Positions 1-10,100 of a DNA stretch of 64,000 bases are shown in pieces. Each line of letters starts with the position of its first letter. The first letter of the stretch is position 1. This DNA comes from Strix aluco (Eukaryota > Chordata > Aves > Strigiformes > Strigidae): positions 2,790,001 to 2,854,000 of the forward strand of contig NC_133955.1 in NCBI RefSeq assembly GCF_031877795.1. The letters are read 5' to 3'. The notes under the pieces were generated by a model. It saw nothing but the letters and a program-made list of their open reading frames with translations. It was not told the DNA's origin and ran no database searches. Position numbers and translations under genes: made by a program.

Positions 1-514
1 TTTTTTGTGTGTGTGTGTGTCTTTATCTGGAAGTGGATGCCAGCTGGGGTTAAACCCAAAATATGATTTATAGGAGCAACCCCAAGGACCCCACTATTTG
101 TAGCAGCTTAGAAATGGTACTTTGGGTCTACAAGCTCCCAGCAGCACTGGCAAATTAATTAACACTTGGATTTATTTCCCACTAAAGTAGGAAATTCTTA
201 CAGATATGATTTTTTTTTTCCCAGAAAAAAAAAATGTGAACCCCTGACTATGCCTGGGAGAAGGGACAGCTCAGAGCAGCAGTGACACGGTAACTGCTCA
301 GCACGGTCTTGGGCACATTTTCAGGGACAGCCAGCAAATCCACCCAAATCAAACCCAAGTGGATTAATTAGGTTTGCACCAGGAAAGCCCAAGAATATAT
401 AGGATGGAGCCTAAAAGCTTTTTCAGTCCGTTATTCAGCTCTAAATGTTGGGCTACCCGGGTACCCGCAGTTCTGGTCCTTAAATCCTTTAGTCTGAAAG
501 ATGAATTTCTGTGA

Positions 515-762
515 CGCTCTATCTATATACCTGTCTATATAGCTATAGCTAGATCCATATCCATACCATCTACATCTACTTCTATATCTGCAACTATTTA
601 TATAATGTATATTTGTATCTATATGATCAATGCCTATACCTACACGTACATCTACATTTATCTAGACCATCTAGATCATCCCTACCTATATCATCTCTAC
701 TTATATCTATAGCTGTAGCTATCTATACCTTTCCATATGCACAGATAGCTATAGCTCTCCAT
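515..762. repeat. AT-rich TCTATA/CTATAGC low-complexity tract
   Basis: About 250 bases of imperfect TCTATA, ATCTAC and GCTATAG motifs without a fixed period. It looks like a decayed GATA/TCTA-type microsatellite. The short open frames over it have no coding character. Confidence 0.75.
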
Positions 763-1328
763 ACAGTTCGCTCAGAGCAGCAAGGAAGCGCACACCCAAC
801 ATCTCCCCAGAAATCAGAAGGCAGATAAAAATATCTCTCAAAAACTTGGTTAAACGACCAAAATCTTGCAGCGCAATGGGGCCTGGCTTGCAGCATCTCC
901 GTGCTCAGGGCTGCGGCAAGACACAACCTCTGCCAGCATCCTCGCCCAGCTCCCAGATGGGCACTTTCAGTCCGAGAAACCAGAGGTGGCCCCACGCCGA
1001 CCCCCTCGTCCCCTGTCCCCTGCCCGGGGGTGCTGCGCCACAGCGACCACCAGGAAACAGTCCCCGTGCCCCAGCGTGTGGTGGCACCGGCAGTGGCATG
1101 GCGGCGGGGGAGAGGGGAGGGAGGCTCTGGGGTTTGTGCCCAGGAGCGCTGGTACCTGTGAGGGTGTCCGGGGAGGCAGCGGGCGGTGACCCCCCGATGG
1201 TGTTTGGTTGGAGGCCTTGTGGGTTGTGTCACCCCAAGACTTGATGGGGAGAAACCACGAGTGTGGGCATGTGTCTGTGAGCAGGGGGATTTAATTTTAT
1301 TTTCTGTTTTATTTGATTTAATTTCATT

Positions 1329-1602
1329 TTTTCTTTCTTTTCTTTTCTTTTCTTTTCTTTTCTTTTCTTTTCTTTTCTTTTCTTTTCTTTTCTTTTCTTT
1401 TCTTTTCTTTTCTTTTCTTTTCTTTTCTTTTCTTTTCTTTTCTTTTCTTTTCTTTTCTTTTCTTTCCTTTCCTTTCCTTTCCTTTCCTTTCCTTTCCTTT
1501 CCTTTCCTTTCCTTTCCTTTCCTTTCCTTTCCTTTCCTTTCCTTTCCTTTCCTTTCCTTTCCTTTCCTTTCCTTTCCTTTCCTTTCCTTTCCTTTCCTTT
1601 TC
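1329..1602. repeat. Compound microsatellite (TTTTC)n then (TTTCC)n
   Basis: About 27 nearly perfect copies of TTTTC change abruptly near 1463 to about 27 copies of TTTCC, ending near 1602. On the MYOG sense strand this is a 270-base all-purine run, GGAAA repeats first, then GAAAA. Near-perfect units over this length indicate recent expansion and probable length variation. The FLFFSFLF-type open frame across it is an artefact of the five-base unit. Confidence 0.97.
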
Positions 1603-2054
1603 TTTTTATTAGATTCTATTTTATTTTATTAGATTTATGTTATTTATTTCATTTTTGTCTTTATTATCCCTCCCAAGCCCAGGCACATATGCCACGTTCA
1701 ATGCAGTGTCCAGCACTGGACCACGCAGCCCCTACTACATCCATGCACAGGGAAGGACGGCTCTCGGCCCCTTTCCCCCGCGATCTGAGCACACAGCTGG
1801 GGCTGGCTCATTGCTGCCCCGTGCCCTTAGGCAGGACACATTCACCAGCCCACAACATCAGCATCTGCCTTGCCCCAGGGTTGGGGATCCTGCTCCCCCA
1901 GCAGGACCCAGTGCCCCAGAGCTTGGGATTACCCCCATAGGGCATCACCCCCATAGAGCATCAACCCCACAGAGCATCACCCCCATAAGGCATCATCCCT
2001 GCACTGGTCCCCAGTCATGGTTTGGGGACCCCAGGGGATGCCCAGAGCACTTAC

Positions 2055-2534
2055 CCCGGGCTGGGGAGCGGTGGGGCGGAAGCGCAGGTCCCTCTGCTCC
2101 CGCTCCTGCTGGTTGAGGGTGCTGAGCAAGCTCTGCAGGCGCTCGATGTACTGGATGGCGCTGCGCAGGATCTCCACCTTGGGCAGCCGCTGGTTGGGGT
2201 TGAGCAGGGTGCTGCGTTTCAACGCCTCGAAGGCTTCGTTCACCTTCTTCAACCTGCGCTTCTCCCGTAGGGTGGCTGCCCGCCGCCGGTCGATGGAGAC
2301 CGTCTTCCGCTTGCAGACCTTGCAGGCCCAGGGCAGGCACTGCCCGGGACAATGCTCGGGCAGGGCTGAGTCCTTCTCCTCCAAAGCCACCCTGCCCTCG
2401 GGACACAGGGCCACCTCAGGCCGCTCGGGGAACGCCGCTGGCTCGTAGCCCTGCAAGCGGGAGCCCAGGAAATTTTCCCCATCATAAAACCTCTGGTCCG
2501 GGAAAAAATAAGGGTTGGTCTCAAAGAGCTCCAT
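2055..2534 (-). CDS. MYOG: Myogenin, coding exon 1 (gene partial: exons 2-3 lie off the window)
   Basis: Myogenic bHLH transcription factor. In the nucleus it dimerises with E proteins, binds CANNTG E-boxes and drives terminal muscle differentiation. The exon encodes 160 residues starting [12 protein letters not shown] Cys/His-rich segment (residues 61-77, [17 protein letters not shown]) is followed by the bHLH domain (about 82-136): basic part [12 protein letters not shown], with the Ala-Thr pair of the myogenic code at 87-88, then helix 1, a loop containing NPNQRLPK, and helix 2 [14 protein letters not shown]. The exon ends in frame after Gly160 at a GTAAGT donor (first intron base 2054). 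The start is fixed by homology and by the TATA box 80-85 bases upstream; the in-frame ATG at 2600 lies upstream of the expected transcription start. The C-terminal transactivation region (exons 2 and 3, about 65 residues in other amniotes) was not found at 1-2054. Identity is essentially certain. Confidence 0.97.
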
Positions 2535-2597
2535 GGGCACGCAGGCGGCTCGGGGATGTGTGTGCGGCTCAGGGACGGCTGCTCCCTCTCCCCACAC

Positions 2598-2603
2598 CAA
2601 CTG
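2598..2603 (-). promoter_or_regulatory. MYOG: MYOG proximal E-box (CAGTTG)
   Basis: CAGTTG read on the minus strand, between the TATA element and the predicted start site, about 64 bases upstream of the ATG. The mammalian MYOG promoter has a CAGTTG E-box in the same place, bound by MyoD-family/E-protein dimers. Sequence and position are seen; binding is inferred from the family. Confidence 0.85.
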
Positions 2604-2613
2604 TTTGGTGCCA

Positions 2614-2619
2614 TTTAAA
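2614..2619 (-). promoter_or_regulatory. MYOG: MYOG TATA element (TTTAAA)
   Basis: TTTAAA in the context GGGTTTAAATGGCACC on the minus strand, which matches the mammalian MYOG TATA region as I recall it. A start site about 25-30 bases downstream would fall near 2589, giving a 5' UTR of roughly 55 bases. Confidence 0.85.
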
Positions 2620-2646
2620 CCCCGGCGCTGGCATTAAATCACGGAG

Positions 2647-2656
2647 ATAAATATAG
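2647..2656 (-). promoter_or_regulatory. MYOG: MYOG MEF2 site
   Basis: CTATATTTAT on the minus strand is a perfect MEF2 consensus, about 30 bases upstream of the TATA element. It is the same site and spacing as the MEF2 box needed for somite and limb expression in mouse MYOG. Confidence 0.88.
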
Positions 2657-2666
2657 AAAACCTAAA

Positions 2667-2676
2667 GGAAACCTGA
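2667..2676 (-). promoter_or_regulatory. MYOG: MYOG MEF3 (SIX1/SIX4) site
   Basis: TCAGGTTTCC on the minus strand contains the MEF3 consensus TCAGGTTTC, bound by SIX homeoproteins. It lies 10 bases upstream of the MEF2 site, completing the known MEF3-MEF2-TATA-E-box module. Confidence 0.85.
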
Positions 2677-2713
2677 GCCCACCCTAAGCTGCTGCCTCAC
2701 ATCAAAACTTGTC

Positions 2714-2719
2714 CATCTG
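2714..2719 (-). promoter_or_regulatory. MYOG: Candidate distal E-box of MYOG (CAGATG)
   Basis: CAGATG on the minus strand, about 125-130 bases upstream of the predicted start. Mammalian MYOG has a second, more distal E-box at a comparable distance. Six-base E-boxes are common by chance, so equivalence is inferred from spacing only. Another CANNTG (CATGTG) follows at 2724-2729. Confidence 0.5.
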
Positions 2720-3697
2720 ATTTCATGTGCTCTCCCTGCGGGGATTACACTGCCCGGACCGTGGCCGTGCCGGGGGGGGTCTGGGGGAGCTGGCATGGCG
2801 GGGAGGGCAGCTCGGCTGCCCCGCGAACAAGGGCTTTGTTTGAACCCAGGATGCCACAGGGGATGGCGGGTGGCTGCCAGCTCCCTCCCAGCATTCCTAC
2901 ATCATCTGGTCCCTTCAGTTACGGCTGGGGTGGGGGGAGCCCAAGGTGGCCTCGTAGCCAGCCTGCCCAGACGGGGCACCCTCATATTTCATGGCTACCT
3001 CCCTCAATCCCACGACACCCCGGATCCATGGGTTCCCTGCAGTTGGACCCGACACCAGCACAGCATCCTCCACTGCTTGGCCTTTTCCACCTCCCCCCCA
3101 ACTGCTCCCAATCACCCCCCATATTTCCCATGGCCCCATCCTGCTGGCACATGTCACAGTGTAAAAGGCCTGATCCTGTTCCTGCAGAAGCCATGAAGAA
3201 GTGGAGGAATACACCCCTGGGAGAGACGTCCCGATGCAGGGAGAACCCCAGGGTCCAGCCCTTTCCTCGTGGGCACCCCTTGATGGGCAACACCCATCCC
3301 GGTGCCAGCCCCTGCACTCTGCTGCCCATCCCTCCTGCCTGTCCTGCAGGAATGGAGCAGGCGGGCAGGCAGGAGCAGGCAGGAGAGCGCCAGGCCCAGC
3401 CTTTCCTCCACCATCGGCTTCCTGAAGGTCCCTGGCTGAGTCCCTTATCCCAGAGTGGCATTTTTGGCACAAAAATCCATGATCGTGGCTTTTGTCATGC
3501 ACCAAGCCCAAAGGACACCTTGTCCCATGTGTCTCCACACCCCGTCAGAGGAGTCTAACTGGGCTGGATCCCCTCCCACCCCAGATCTACCTCATCCGAG
3601 CTGCTCTCCAGCACCAGCTTCTTATGTGTGGATAATCAAAGCCCCAACACCCTCCTGCCACACCCCTCTCCCAGCAAAGATGCATTGTTCCCACCTT

Positions 3698-3768
3698 CCC
3701 AATGGGGAAACTGAGGCACAATCATGGGCACCATGAGCAGCAGCATGGGTGGGATTTTAACCCATCCC
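3698..3768 (+). repeat. MIR-like SINE relic
   Basis: Contains GGGGAAACTGAGGCACA followed about 35 bases later by GTGGGATTTTAACCCAT. This is the order and approximate spacing of the MIR consensus core (GAAACTGAGGC ... GGGATTTGAACCC). Old and diverged; family assignment is from memory. Confidence 0.55.
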
Positions 3769-5798
3769 CAGCCCTTCCCTACTGACTCCAACCACTTGAC
3801 TGTGTCTCACCAGCGTTGTCTTTAATTCAGAAGGGATTTTTTTTTTTCCATTGGGAACGTCAGAAACCATCTCCCATCTCCTCCTATTCCTGCTCCAGGC
3901 CAGATTCCAGCCGAGGGATCGGTCAGTGGAAAGAATGTCAGCAAAGAGCAGGGCCAACCCTGCTGGGATTTTCCTTCCCCAAATCCCCCCTCCCTGGAGA
4001 GTCCATGCCATGTTGCATTCCCTGTGCTCACTGCCGACACCCTTGCTCACTTTGTGTTGATTTCTTCTCTTTTTGGAACCTGCCACAATGCTCTTCTCTC
4101 TTTGCAGTGATTTCTTTGGGACTAGGATCTGTATGATGCATCCTCACCCTGATTTCAGCTCTCCTGGGGTCTCAGCCCTGGGGATTTCCTCTCCCCATAG
4201 TTTTAGAATCTATAAAAAATTCTAAGTAAGGAAAGCAGGACCCACATCCTCAAGGCTCACCCTGTTCTCCCCAAGATCAATCAAACTCCCAAAATACTCA
4301 AGAAGGAAAGAAATCAGAGTGCCAGCTTGGCCCCTGCATTAAGCAAAAGCACTAAAACGGTCCAGAAGATGCAGGATTCATCCCTGAGAGTGTGCAGAGC
4401 AGATGGTGACAGGCGTGAAGCCGTTAGGAAGGGATAACCCAAGCCCAAGGACTTCAGATCATCACATCAAGCAGTTTGACTTGCTTCTGGGGACCTTTCT
4501 CGGTGGCATTTACTGGTGGACACAACACTGGTGAGCCCTTGGAGCTACAGCCAGGTCACTGGGTGAGGAATGCCTGCAGGACCGCCCTGGATGTACTATA
4601 TAAATGGGGTCTTTTTAATTGCAAGAGTGTGTTTGGAAGATGAGGAACCCAGCAGTGACATAACCAGCTCTGCAGGGCACGTGGCGGACCCATACAAGAG
4701 CGCGGTCAAGCATTTAGCACTTCATAAAAGAGGGGCAGCATCGGCAGAGCAGGCACTGGCCGCCGCTGTGGCCTTTCCCCAGCCAGGAGAGGAGCAGGGA
4801 GGGACGTGGATAGATCCAGCCCCGATGGACCACTGGGGCCATCATGTCCCCATGGCCAAGTGGGCAGCGGAGGCAGGAGGCAGCCCTTAGAGGTGGGGAC
4901 GAAAGGGCAGCTAGTGCCAGCATGGGATGGGGACTGGGAACAAGGGACCCTGTGCTGGGGTGGCAGCCCCAGCTCCTTCTGGGGGGGTCTCATCCAGGCT
5001 GCCCATGCTGCCACCAATACGGGGAGCTGGGATAACGCTGTGCCTGCCCAGCCATGGCTCTGCTGCTCCATCAGACCCTCTGTGCCAAGGATGACCCAAA
5101 GCCCAGACATGGTGGGGGGACACAGCAGGGTCTGGGTTCCAGCGGTCCAGCAGGCTCATCCCAGCAAATTTTGAATCAGGTATAACAATAACTCCTGAGC
5201 AAGTAGCCATCACTGAGGGACCCTGGCATATGGACTACTGGGGGGCTCCCGTCATACCCCGCACCACCCTGAGCTCCCTATAAAGATGATTGCTGGAGGA
5301 AGGACAAGCAGGGCAGCTTTTCCCGGGTCCCATGGGTGCCCACGGCGGCTGCAGGCTGCGCCCCGGGTAATTCGGAGCCGGCGGGGGATTAGGGCTCTGC
5401 TGCCGGCTGTCAGGTTAGCCCGTGATGGATGGTGGCGGCTGGGAGGCACACAAAGGCGATGCTGTGTGAGCCCCGGGCAGAACGTGCTGCGATCTGTCAC
5501 GGGGTGACCTTCCCCCCGCTGCTGGAGGCCTCGCGGGGACGGCTCACCCCGTCACAGCCGGCGGGGACAGGCAGCCACGAGGCCCGAGCTAAAAATACCC
5601 GTCCATTGAGAAAATCTCAGTGAGGAGGGTTTGTCCTTGTTCCTTAAGGGCAGCTTCCCAAGTCAGTGGCCAGGTCCACAGTGCGGGGTCACGGAGAGAT
5701 GTCTGGGGGCTGCCCCAACTGTTTTGCTTTCCCACTATGGCCAATGGTCTTGATTTGCTGAGTTTTGGAGAAGCACAGAAGTGTGTTGCAGACTGGTG

Positions 5799-5905
5799 CA
5801 TGGAGCTGCACATACGTGGTGCATGTCCCTGCCTGGGGCACGGAGCTGAACACACTGGTTGCACATTCCTGCTCAGTGCACGGAGCTGCACAGCCCCTGC
5901 ACTGG
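5799..5905. repeat. Imperfect tandem repeat, about 40-bp unit, 2.5 copies
   Basis: Three phrases beginning GCATGGAGCTGCAC, GCACGGAGCTGAAC and GCACGGAGCTGCAC follow one another at about 40-base steps, each followed by related GTGCAT/TTGCAC and CCTGC text. A small degenerate local duplication with no coding evidence. Confidence 0.6.
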
Positions 5906-6750
5906 AGCAGCAATGGTGGGGATGGTGCTGGCTGGCTCCTTCCACTGGAAAGGGCAGAAAAAGCAACAGGTTTTAGGAGCTGGTGAAGCAAGCCAGGTGG
6001 TCAAGGTGGCATCTACACCCCCAGAGTGTGGGCACCATCCTGCTGATGGGGAGAAAGGCTGGAACTGGCCAGGACGCAGCCAAGAGATCATCCTGCTGGG
6101 ATTTCAGAACAGGAAAGGAGTGCAACCAAAATACCTTTTCCAATGGGACCCACCTTCCCGTCCCCCCAGGCACCCCACTGCCCCACATCCCCTCTCACTT
6201 TCCAGGCTTGCCGACATCCCTTCCTGCCGCAGTGACAAGTCATAACATATTTGGGAGCAGCTGCAGGCGGCGGGGAGATGCTTGGCCCTCTCCCCACTCC
6301 TGGCCGAGGAATGCGGAGCAGACCTCTCCTCCGACACCCGGGATTTCCGACGTGCCTGCTCGCCGGAGATTTGGGACGGCAACAGCTGCTCGGCCGCGAT
6401 GGGGCCACAGCAGAGCTTGCCCCTTCAACCTCATCCCCACCAGCCGCTAGCTTTGTGCAGTCAACTCTCAGCCTGATGGGGATTCAGGACTGGTTTTAAG
6501 TCCAGCCCATGGGGAGTGATGGGGGACGGTGTCCTGCTGTCTGTCCCTGGCTGGGACGGGAGCAGTGGTGGCAGGACCAGCCAACAACACCTTCCTCACC
6601 CATGTGTGTCAGTTCACCCAGCTTGGGTTCGCTGGGGGGTTGGTAGGGTGATGGGATGGGGCTGCTCATGCCCCTGCAGCTCTGTGTCCCCACGGAGCTT
6701 GGTGTCCTCAGTCCCCACCTCACCTCTCATCCCCACAGCTCCAGGTGCCA

Positions 6751-6800
6751 GCCTCCGTGCCTCAGTTTCCCCATCAGGAAATCAGGGATAATGGTGGAGG
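6751..6800 (-). repeat. MIR-like SINE relic (reverse orientation)
   Basis: GTGCCTCAGTTTCCCCATC followed by AGGGATAATGG is the reverse complement of the MIR segment ending in GAAACTGAGGC. Short and old. Confidence 0.5.
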
Positions 6801-6910
6801 TATAAAGTCCAGCTGGAGAATGGTTGTATTTTGGTAATTAACTATTGTTCCAGGTTTGATCTGGGATGGGGAGGGTATCAGCAGAGACATGTTGGTGGGT
6901 GAGTGGCTGC

Positions 6911-7110
6911 CAGTCCACTGAATCGCATTCTGGGGACAATACTGGGTGCCTCAACACACCAGTCCACTGGATCCCAGTCTGGGGATATTAGTGGGTGCCC
7001 TGACCTCCATTGGATCCCAGCCTGGATCCCAGTCTGGGGACCAAACCAGGTGCCTCAACATCCCAGTCCGCTGGAGCCCAGTTCATGGATGATACTGGTT
7101 GCCCTGAACC
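6911..7110. repeat. Imperfect tandem repeat, about 50-bp unit, about 4 copies
   Basis: Units open with CAGTCCACTGGATCCCAG variants (near 6911, 6960, 7005 and 7064), continue with TCTGGGGA, and end with GGTGCCTCAACA or GGTGCCCTGA. Copies differ by substitutions and small indels, so the array is not recent. Confidence 0.7.
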
Positions 7111-10100
7111 CCCTGCTTGTCTGCACTCTTTGGGTGATGCTCTGCCCCACTGCCAGCACTAAATCTCCTGCATTTCTGCCCCACCACGGCCTCCCTTGCT
7201 CTATGACCCCATGGCCTGGACACAGGCCTTCCCCTTCCCAGTCCCCAGACCCACATTTGCAACTGGAGGAGGGATTCACCTGGCAGGACCCCCACTAATG
7301 AACCCCACCGTGGGCTCTCCCATCCGGAGTCCCCCCATGCCAGGGGCGTCCCCAGAACGTGCGAGGCTGCGCCTCCATCCCCTGCATGGTGGCACCGGCT
7401 GGGCTGTCCCCACATGTGTCACAGCGGGATCAGGCGGGGGGGGACTTGGGTTGTCAACAAAGGGCTGTTTTCCCTGGGGTGGGAGAGTCTGGCTGGGGTG
7501 AGCTGGAGGACAGGTGGGTGTTTGGAGGAAGACCCATGAATGCGAGGGATTCAGCAACGACATATGGTGGCTATTCGACCCCCTGAGAGGGACAGCTGTC
7601 TGGGCCAGGGGTATGGCGCAAGGCCCGCAGATGGGACCTGGGGACAGCAGTGTCCCGTGGCAGGGGACATCCCTGAGACGGGATGCCTGGAGCCACACGG
7701 GGACCATGGAGGGGGCTGGAAGGGAGCTGGGTGGTTGCAAACCAGGTCTCCTGGGTGGGTGACCATCATCTTGTCCCCATGGTAGGCACATTTCTGTTGG
7801 GGGTCATCCAGCCCCCATGGCCCAACCAGGGACTGATACTGCAGGATCAGGGTCCAGTGAACAGGGAAAAAGAAGTTGGTGATGCTGATGTGGGGCTTTC
7901 AAGACATAAACTGGTGACTGACTCCTGCATTTTTCTGCCCCCACCCCATGGGACAGCTAATGTCAGCACAAGGAGGAGTGACGCCCCCATGTAAGGCACC
8001 CTGTGGGAACTCTAAGAGCTGGGGAGGGAGGGTTCTGGGGATTTCATGGCTTTGGAGTGGGATGCCCAAGGGGAGAAGGGACAGCAGACCCTCCCTGTGA
8101 CATGCCAGTGGTGATGCCAGACAAGCCAGTCCCCAGGGAGGGGCACCCAGCCCTTCCGGAGGGGCCTCACCCTGCAAATTCCCATCGTGGGGAGAGGCTG
8201 CTGGCTCAGCCAGTCCCGTGAAGCCCAGACTCGGTGCTCCCCCCCGCCCCCCAGCCTGGTTTTTCCCCTTGCTGGGTTGTTCAGCCCTGTCGGGGGGCTG
8301 TGCCTCAGCAACACCCCAACTCCCACTCGCGTGCTCAGCTGTTGGCCACTCCAGCACGTGTTGTCGGGACCGGTCAAGAGGCTGGAGGACAATCCCGACC
8401 CCGCTGCAGTGAGTCTCGGGGCCAGGCAGGCAACGCTGCACCCCATGGGGCTCCCCGGGCCACCCGCTGTGGGGATGTCCTGCACCCAACGAGCTGATGG
8501 AGCTGGACCGCAGCCAGGGGAGATGAGAGCCAAGAGGATGAGGAAGGTCTGGGAGGGGTGACGAAGGCTGGCAGATTTTGGTGTAGGGAACAGAAATGGG
8601 GTAGACGTTTTTGGGGTGCTCCCCACACCCCATCACAGGGGACTGAGCTCCTTCCAGCCCGTCTCAACCACTGAGCAATGCAATGCCTGGATGCCTGCGA
8701 GGAAAAATGACTTGAAATGCAAATTTTCGGAGCCCTGAGGTTGTGACCGAGGATAACCCCGTCCTCCTTGGCCGGGTCACTGGTGGGTCCCATGGGACCG
8801 GGGCGGCCCGAGGCCACCCGCTCCTTGCCAGGAGAGATGCAGAAACCATCAGCCCCTCCAGCCGCGGCCGTGCGGTGCAGCTGACGGGAGAGGGCACCAG
8901 CAGCCCGGCTATCTGCACGCCGAGTCCGGATTTAGGGCTGCACACCCCAAGTCAGAAACCAAAAGCATCTCAGACCCCTTTGAACTCCTTTTTTGGGGGG
9001 TAGGAAGAAAATCCCACCACCTCCCTATGCAAGATCCTGGGTGTGGAGCCAGCCCTTGCCTGGAGGAGGGGGGATCAGGACCTGGAAACCCTTGGGGTGA
9101 CCCCCTCATATCCGGCACCAATTCCCCATCAGGGATAAGCCCAACTATTCATTTCCCACCCCCCAGGGAGAAAATCTCGAGGTTTGTTTTTTCCCGTGGC
9201 GTAATGACCCCAGCAGGTGCTTTTCCTGCCCAAGGTCTGAAAATAGCTCCCAGGGTTTGGCTTCCTCTGGTTCCTGCCCCCCTCCCAGTCCCCGTTCATC
9301 TTTTGGGTCAAAACAATCCCAATCCGGGGAGGGGAGGCTCCGGGGAAGTGGGGGGACTTCCCGGAAGCCCTTTCCTTTGCATTTTTGTGCTCAGCTGGAG
9401 GTGAAATCGTCCTGAGGAAAGAATTTTTGGCCTCAGCTCTAGCAGCCACACTTTCCCTCGAGTCTCTCTTAGGGAGCAGCTGGGCTTTCACCCCATCGAG
9501 AGGGACAGGAATGTCCTTTGAGAGGTTTTTCCCTCCCACCTTATATTTTTCCTGCAGGAGTTGTGTCCTCTCTCCCTCACAGGACGCTCTTGCCCAGTGC
9601 CCATGTCACATCTGTTCCCTTTGGCCACATGGATTTAATTGCTTTTGGGGAGTGAAATGGCTGGGAGGGAGATGAACCCCTTGGCCACCAGCATCCGTCT
9701 TGGTCTCTGCCTTTTCAAGAGAATTTATTTGAGAGTTGAAACTGGGAGCCCCAGTTGCCCCCTGGACTGGGTAATTCCCTTGTCCCTAGGAGGGGACCCT
9801 GGGTGCACCTGGGGCCATATCTGGATTTTTCTTTCCAGTGTCTCTTTGGCGGCTGTGCTGGTCCCAGCTCCCCTTTAAACCCAGGGGACACACGGAGGTC
9901 CAGCATCCAGCTCCCAGTCCTCTGCAATATTTTGGGAAGGCCAAGCAGGTGTGAGATGGGGTTTCACCCCCCCTCTTTCACCCCACAGGGGTGGGACACG
10001 GCGGGGAGCTTCCTTCCCCTTGCTCCATCCCCGCATCTCCACCCTGGATGGAGGAGAAGAACACGGAGAGCAAACACCACTTCAGCCATGGCTTTCCATG

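Larger units (their letters stand above)
1..2054 (-). other. MYOG: MYOG intron 1 (incomplete)
   Basis: From the GTAAGT donor to the window edge. I searched the minus strand for the short second exon (normally encoding an S/C-rich stretch with PSEC and CSPEW) and for the last exon (leucine- and acid-rich C terminus); neither is present. The interval holds a short TG run at 7-20, a TCTATA-type low-complexity tract at 515-762, the compound pentanucleotide microsatellite at 1329-1602, and otherwise unremarkable sequence. The intron call assumes that exon 2 lies to the left of the window. Confidence 0.8.

Noticed and set aside
1186-1632. 148-codon plus-strand open frame rich in FLFFSFLF/FLSFP
   Set aside because: Pure artefact of the five-base TTTTC/TTTCC repeat.
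2535-2600. In-frame upstream ATG extending MYOG by 22 residues ([11 protein letters not shown]...)
   Set aside because: It overlaps the proximal E-box and lies only 14 bases below the TATA element, upstream of the expected start site. Myogenin proteins begin MEL(F/Y)ET.
2725-3558. 277-codon plus-strand open frame upstream of MYOG
   Set aside because: Starts next to the MYOG promoter in GC-rich DNA. Composition is P/S/G without domain features, and equally long frames overlap on the other strand.
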